From positions 1 through 33,947 of the forward strand of contig CAMKGA010000021.1 in assembly GCA_946412015.1 (NCBI GenBank): DNA of 33,947 nucleotides, in the 5' to 3' direction. This document shows, piece after piece, positions 31,205 through 33,947 of the stretch. The position numbers and the translations under genes were made by a program. Each line of letters starts with the position of its first letter. The first letter of the stretch is position 1. This stretch comes from an uncultured Caryophanales bacterium. GTDB lineage: Bacteria > Bacillota_I > Bacilli_A > RF39 > UBA660. Below the pieces are notes generated by a model that saw only the letters and a list, made by a program, of their open reading frames with translations, searched no databases and had not been told where the DNA came from.

Positions 31205-33947
31205 ATGAAGAAAAGAATAAAGATAGTATCATTAATTGTTGTAATTATAATTGGTATTATATCTACAACTATATTTTTTAATAATAAAGATACTAAGAAA
31301 CAAAAAAGTAAAAAAGAAAGGTTAAAAGAATTAATAAATGTTTCTGAGTTAGATCAAGATTTTATTGATGATTATTTTAATGATTATAAAGAGATGGCTG
31401 CAAGAGATAATCAGGAAAATATATTAATAGTAATATCAGAAAATGGTATTAAGAATACATATGGTGCAGTACAAGTAGTAAATGCTCCTAATCATCAATA
31501 TTTCTTGCAGTATGAAACTGAAAAAGATAGAAAAGAAGCATATAAAAAGTTAAAAGAAGATAGCTATGTAAGTGTTGAAGAAAATACGGTTTATGAAATA
31601 GAAGAAAGCAATGATAATAATATAGATAGTTCATCAGAATATATGTCCTGGGGGATAGATGCAATGGGACTTGATTACGCAATTGGTGAATCGAATAAAA
31701 GAGACTTGCCTGATGTTGTAGTTGCTGTAATGGATACAGGTTTAAATGTAGATTTATTTAATCAAACATTTCCAGGTAAACTAGCAGGAACCTATAATGC
31801 AATGAATGCATCCGATAATGAAGGCGATATAAATGATGTATCTACTGAAAGAGGACATGGAACTCATGTGGCTGGAACAATAGCTGAGGGGACTCCAAAC
31901 AATACAAAGATTTTAGCAATTAAAGTAGGTGTATATAATTTTAGTACAGTTGTTTTAATAAATGCATTAAATTACATATCAATAAATAACAATGTTGATG
32001 TTGTTAATATGAGTTTAGGTAGTTATAGAAATTCTAATGCATATTATTTACCAATTGAAGCACTTAAGGAACAAAATGTTTTAGTTGTTGCATCTGCTGG
32101 AAACGATAATGTGCCCTATGAACACTACCCAGCGTCTCTAGATAATACAATTAGTGTTTCATCTATTAACAATCAAATGGAAAAATCTTCTTTTTCAAAT
32201 TATGGAGTAGATGTAACATTTGCAGCTCCTGGAGATGAAATAACAAGCATATATGGCGCAGTAGTTAAAGGAGCGTATCGTGAAAAGAACACAGTCAGTG
32301 GTACATCTCAAGCAGCACCCCACGTTTCAGCTGCAGCAGCAATTGTAAAGAGCTATAATAAAGAAATTAATTTAGAAGATTCTATAGAAGTGTTAAAATC
32401 AACTGTAGATGATTTAGGAGAATATGGCTGGGATAAATATTTTGGTTATGGAATGATTAATTTTAGAAATCGTGAATTTTGTGATGGTGCTAATGATAAT
32501 TGTGATAAATATAATGTATTTAAAAGTGATGAAGTAAATATTGATGAAGTAAAAAGGTTAGAATTTACAGATACTTATATTCCAACATATAACTACGGAA
32601 ATATTACTAATTTAATGGAAGCAGATATAAATATTTACTATACTGAAAATGATTATATTACTAAAAAATTAGGAGAGCTTGATGATGTTGAAATAACTAA
32701 TTATGATGCATTTAGTTATACAGAACAAGTTGTAAGCGTTAAATACAAAGAAAGCACTACAACTCTTACTGTAGATAATCGCAATAATACTACTAGTGGA
32801 TTTGAATATCAAATAATTGATAATAACTCAATTAAAATTACTGGATTTTTATATGATGATAATAAACCTATTAGAGTATATATTCCATCTAGTATAGATG
32901 GTTATGATGTAGTTTCATTGGGAGATAGTTTATTTGAAGAAAATGATTTTATTAAATCAATAATTTTACCAAATAGTGTTGTTGAAATTGGAAATAGTAC
33001 ATTTAAAAATTCAAATATTGAGTTGATTGATATTAAATCTGATAGTATAAATGTAGGAGATTATGCTTTTTATGAAGCAAAAAGATTAAATACAATTAAT
33101 GGTAGTTTAAATAATGTAGGAGATTATGCCTTTTATAAGTGTAATTCATTAAAACAAGTTACACTAGTAAATAATATACATAATATAGGTGATCATGCGT
33201 TTGAAGATGCTACTAATTTAAGTGAAATCAATATACCAGATGGATTAACTTATTTAGGAGATTATGCATTTAGTAATTCGAATATTACATCGATTACAAT
33301 TCCAGGAAGTATATCTGAAATTGCAACTGGATTATGCTATAAATGCAATAATCTTAATGAATTAACAATTTCAAATGGTGTAGAAACAATTAAACCAGCG
33401 GCATTTCAGGAAACTAATATACATTCTTTGAATATTCCATCTAGTGTTTCTAAAATTGCAGAAACATCATTTAGTGATATAATGGCTTTATCTTCTATTA
33501 CTGCCAATAATAATAGTTATTATGATGTTATTGATAATACTTTAATTGATAAATTGGATAATAAACTTATTATAGGAAATATTGAAGTAAGACCTGATAA
33601 ATCTGTTGTAGCTGTTATACCAGATGGTGTTAAAATACTTGGTGAAAGAGTGTTTGCAAATAATCAGATAATTCAACAGGTAGTTATACCAGATGGAGTA
33701 ACAACAATTAAAGATAATGCTTTTTATAACTGTTATAGATTAACAAAAATTGTAATACCTAAATCGGTTACTAATATAGGAAATGACATTTTCAAAGAAG
33801 CTTATCCTAATCTTGTTGCTTATTTATATAACAATAGTACTGCGCTTGATTATGCTTTTGCGAATAATATTAGTTACAAAACAATTGATCCGTTTGATAG
33901 TAAAGTCAATTTAAGTAAAACAAATTATAAGGCATTTGATACAGTAG
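31205..33947 (+). CDS. Subtilisin-like (S8) serine protease with BspA-type leucine-rich repeats, truncated at the window edge
   Basis: 914 codons are readable from ATG 31205 (GAGGTG at 31192-31197) and the frame is still open at the last base, so the C-terminus is missing. Residues 1-40 are a basic signal/anchor segment (helix ~7-24). An inhibitor-I9-like or linker region runs to ~140. The peptidase domain has Asp177 (AVMDTGL), His218 (RGHGTHVAG), Asn300 (ASAGN) and Ser368 (SGTSQAAPH, with Gln where Met is usual). From ~585 a series of LRR_5/BspA repeats (GDYAFYEA, GDYAFYKC, GDHAFEDA, GDYAFSNS, ...) spans the rest. Such proteins are secreted, and BspA repeats serve adhesion or ligand binding. 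An upstream TG-A-TATAAT (31171-31179) is the probable -10. The full length and any wall anchor cannot be seen. Confidence 0.88.
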   Translation, partial: MKKRIKIVSLIVVIIIGIISTTIFFNNKDTKKQKSKKERLKELINVSELDQDFIDDYFNDYKEMAARDNQENILIVISENGIKNTYGAVQVVNAPNHQYFLQYETEKDRKEAYKKLKEDSYVSVEENTVYEIEESNDNNIDSSSEYMSWGIDAMGLDYAIGESNKRDLPDVVVAVMDTGLNVDLFNQTFPGKLAGTYNAMNASDNEGDINDVSTERGHGTHVAGTIAEGTPNNTKILAIKVGVYNFSTVVLINALNYISINNNVDVVNMSLGSYRNSNAYYLPIEALKEQNVLVVASAGNDNVPYEHYPASLDNTISVSSINNQMEKSSFSNYGVDVTFAAPGDEITSIYGAVVKGAYREKNTVSGTSQAAPHVSAAAAIVKSYNKEINLEDSIEVLKSTVDDLGEYGWDKYFGYGMINFRNREFCDGANDNCDKYNVFKSDEVNIDEVKRLEFTDTYIPTYNYGNITNLMEADINIYYTENDYITKKLGELDDVEITNYDAFSYTEQVVSVKYKESTTTLTVDNRNNTTSGFEYQIIDNNSIKITGFLYDDNKPIRVYIPSSIDGYDVVSLGDSLFEENDFIKSIILPNSVVEIGNSTFKNSNIELIDIKSDSINVGDYAFYEAKRLNTINGSLNNVGDYAFYKCNSLKQVTLVNNIHNIGDHAFEDATNLSEINIPDGLTYLGDYAFSNSNITSITIPGSISEIATGLCYKCNNLNELTISNGVETIKPAAFQETNIHSLNIPSSVSKIAETSFSDIMALSSITANNNSYYDVIDNTLIDKLDNKLIIGNIEVRPDKSVVAVIPDGVKILGERVFANNQIIQQVVIPDGVTTIKDNAFYNCYRLTKIVIPKSVTNIGNDIFKEAYPNLVAYLYNNSTALDYAFANNISYKTIDPFDSKVNLSKTNYKAFDTV

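Noticed and set aside
1-33947. DGR template repeat, reverse transcriptase, CRISPR array or full insertion sequence elsewhere in the window
   Set aside because: I looked in the intergenic and short-ORF regions and found no near copy of the variable segment, no RT motif, no regular spaced repeats and no transposase.

Overview
The window is very AT-rich (roughly three quarters A+T by eye), uses ATG/TTG starts behind purine-rich Shine-Dalgarno sites, and carries Firmicutes-style gene neighbourhoods: dnaG-rpoD-trmK, cdsA-rseP, and rsmE-X-mtaB. It has a Gram-positive sigma-A, RNase HIII, a VanY-type D,D-carboxypeptidase (so a peptidoglycan wall) and YqfQ-like and CotD-like spore-coat relatives. This fits an uncultured, probably gut-associated member of class Bacilli (RF39 or Erysipelotrichales-like lineages). 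That placement is inference from gene content and base composition. TGA appears to be an ordinary stop.

Layout. 1-1.83 kb: a small membrane protein and a large pseudopilin with an unusual C-terminal membrane anchor. 1.9-7.7 kb: PRPP synthetase, a membrane phosphodiester glycosidase, a VanY-like carboxypeptidase, RNase HIII (minus strand) and a CvpA-like membrane protein. 7.7-8.5 kb: a decayed patch with a broken XRE regulator and a promoter-proximal fragment of a pseudopilin C-terminus. 8.55-12.0 kb: dnaG-rpoD-trmK. 12.0-13.3 kb: a second pseudopilin gene, interrupted by a 131-bp MITE-like element and by two nonsense codons, ending in a GC-rich stretch that looks like a diversity-generating-retroelement (DGR) variable region. 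13.36-17.8 kb: YqfQ-like protein (minus), then pilC, prepilin peptidase, an O-antigen-ligase-family protein and a third short pseudopilin. 17.9-20.6 kb: a 6S RNA candidate, a DEDDh exonuclease, cdsA and rseP. 20.6-22.1 kb: two unknown minus-strand genes and tRNA-Lys(CUU). 22.2-26.5 kb: gmk, then a minus-strand pair of a CPBP membrane protease and a 993-residue SF2 helicase with an internal HTH and four C-terminal repeats. 26.6-31.1 kb: rsmE, an acidic membrane-anchored protein, mtaB, a CotD-like protein, a GNAT and a GtrB-like glycosyltransferase. 31.2 kb to the end: an S8 protease with BspA-type leucine-rich repeats that runs off the window.

How it fits together. PilC, the prepilin peptidase and the pseudopilins are parts of a Gram-positive type IV pilus or competence-like pseudopilus (the ATPase is not in the window). 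The O-antigen-ligase-family protein between the peptidase and a pilin could modify pilins. Most other genes are housekeeping (replication, transcription, tRNA/rRNA modification, phospholipid and nucleotide synthesis). The most unusual material is the pseudopilin family: three N-termini nearly identical at DNA level, a detached C-terminal cassette, a MITE that replaces the start of one copy, and an apparent adenine-mutagenised C-terminal segment.
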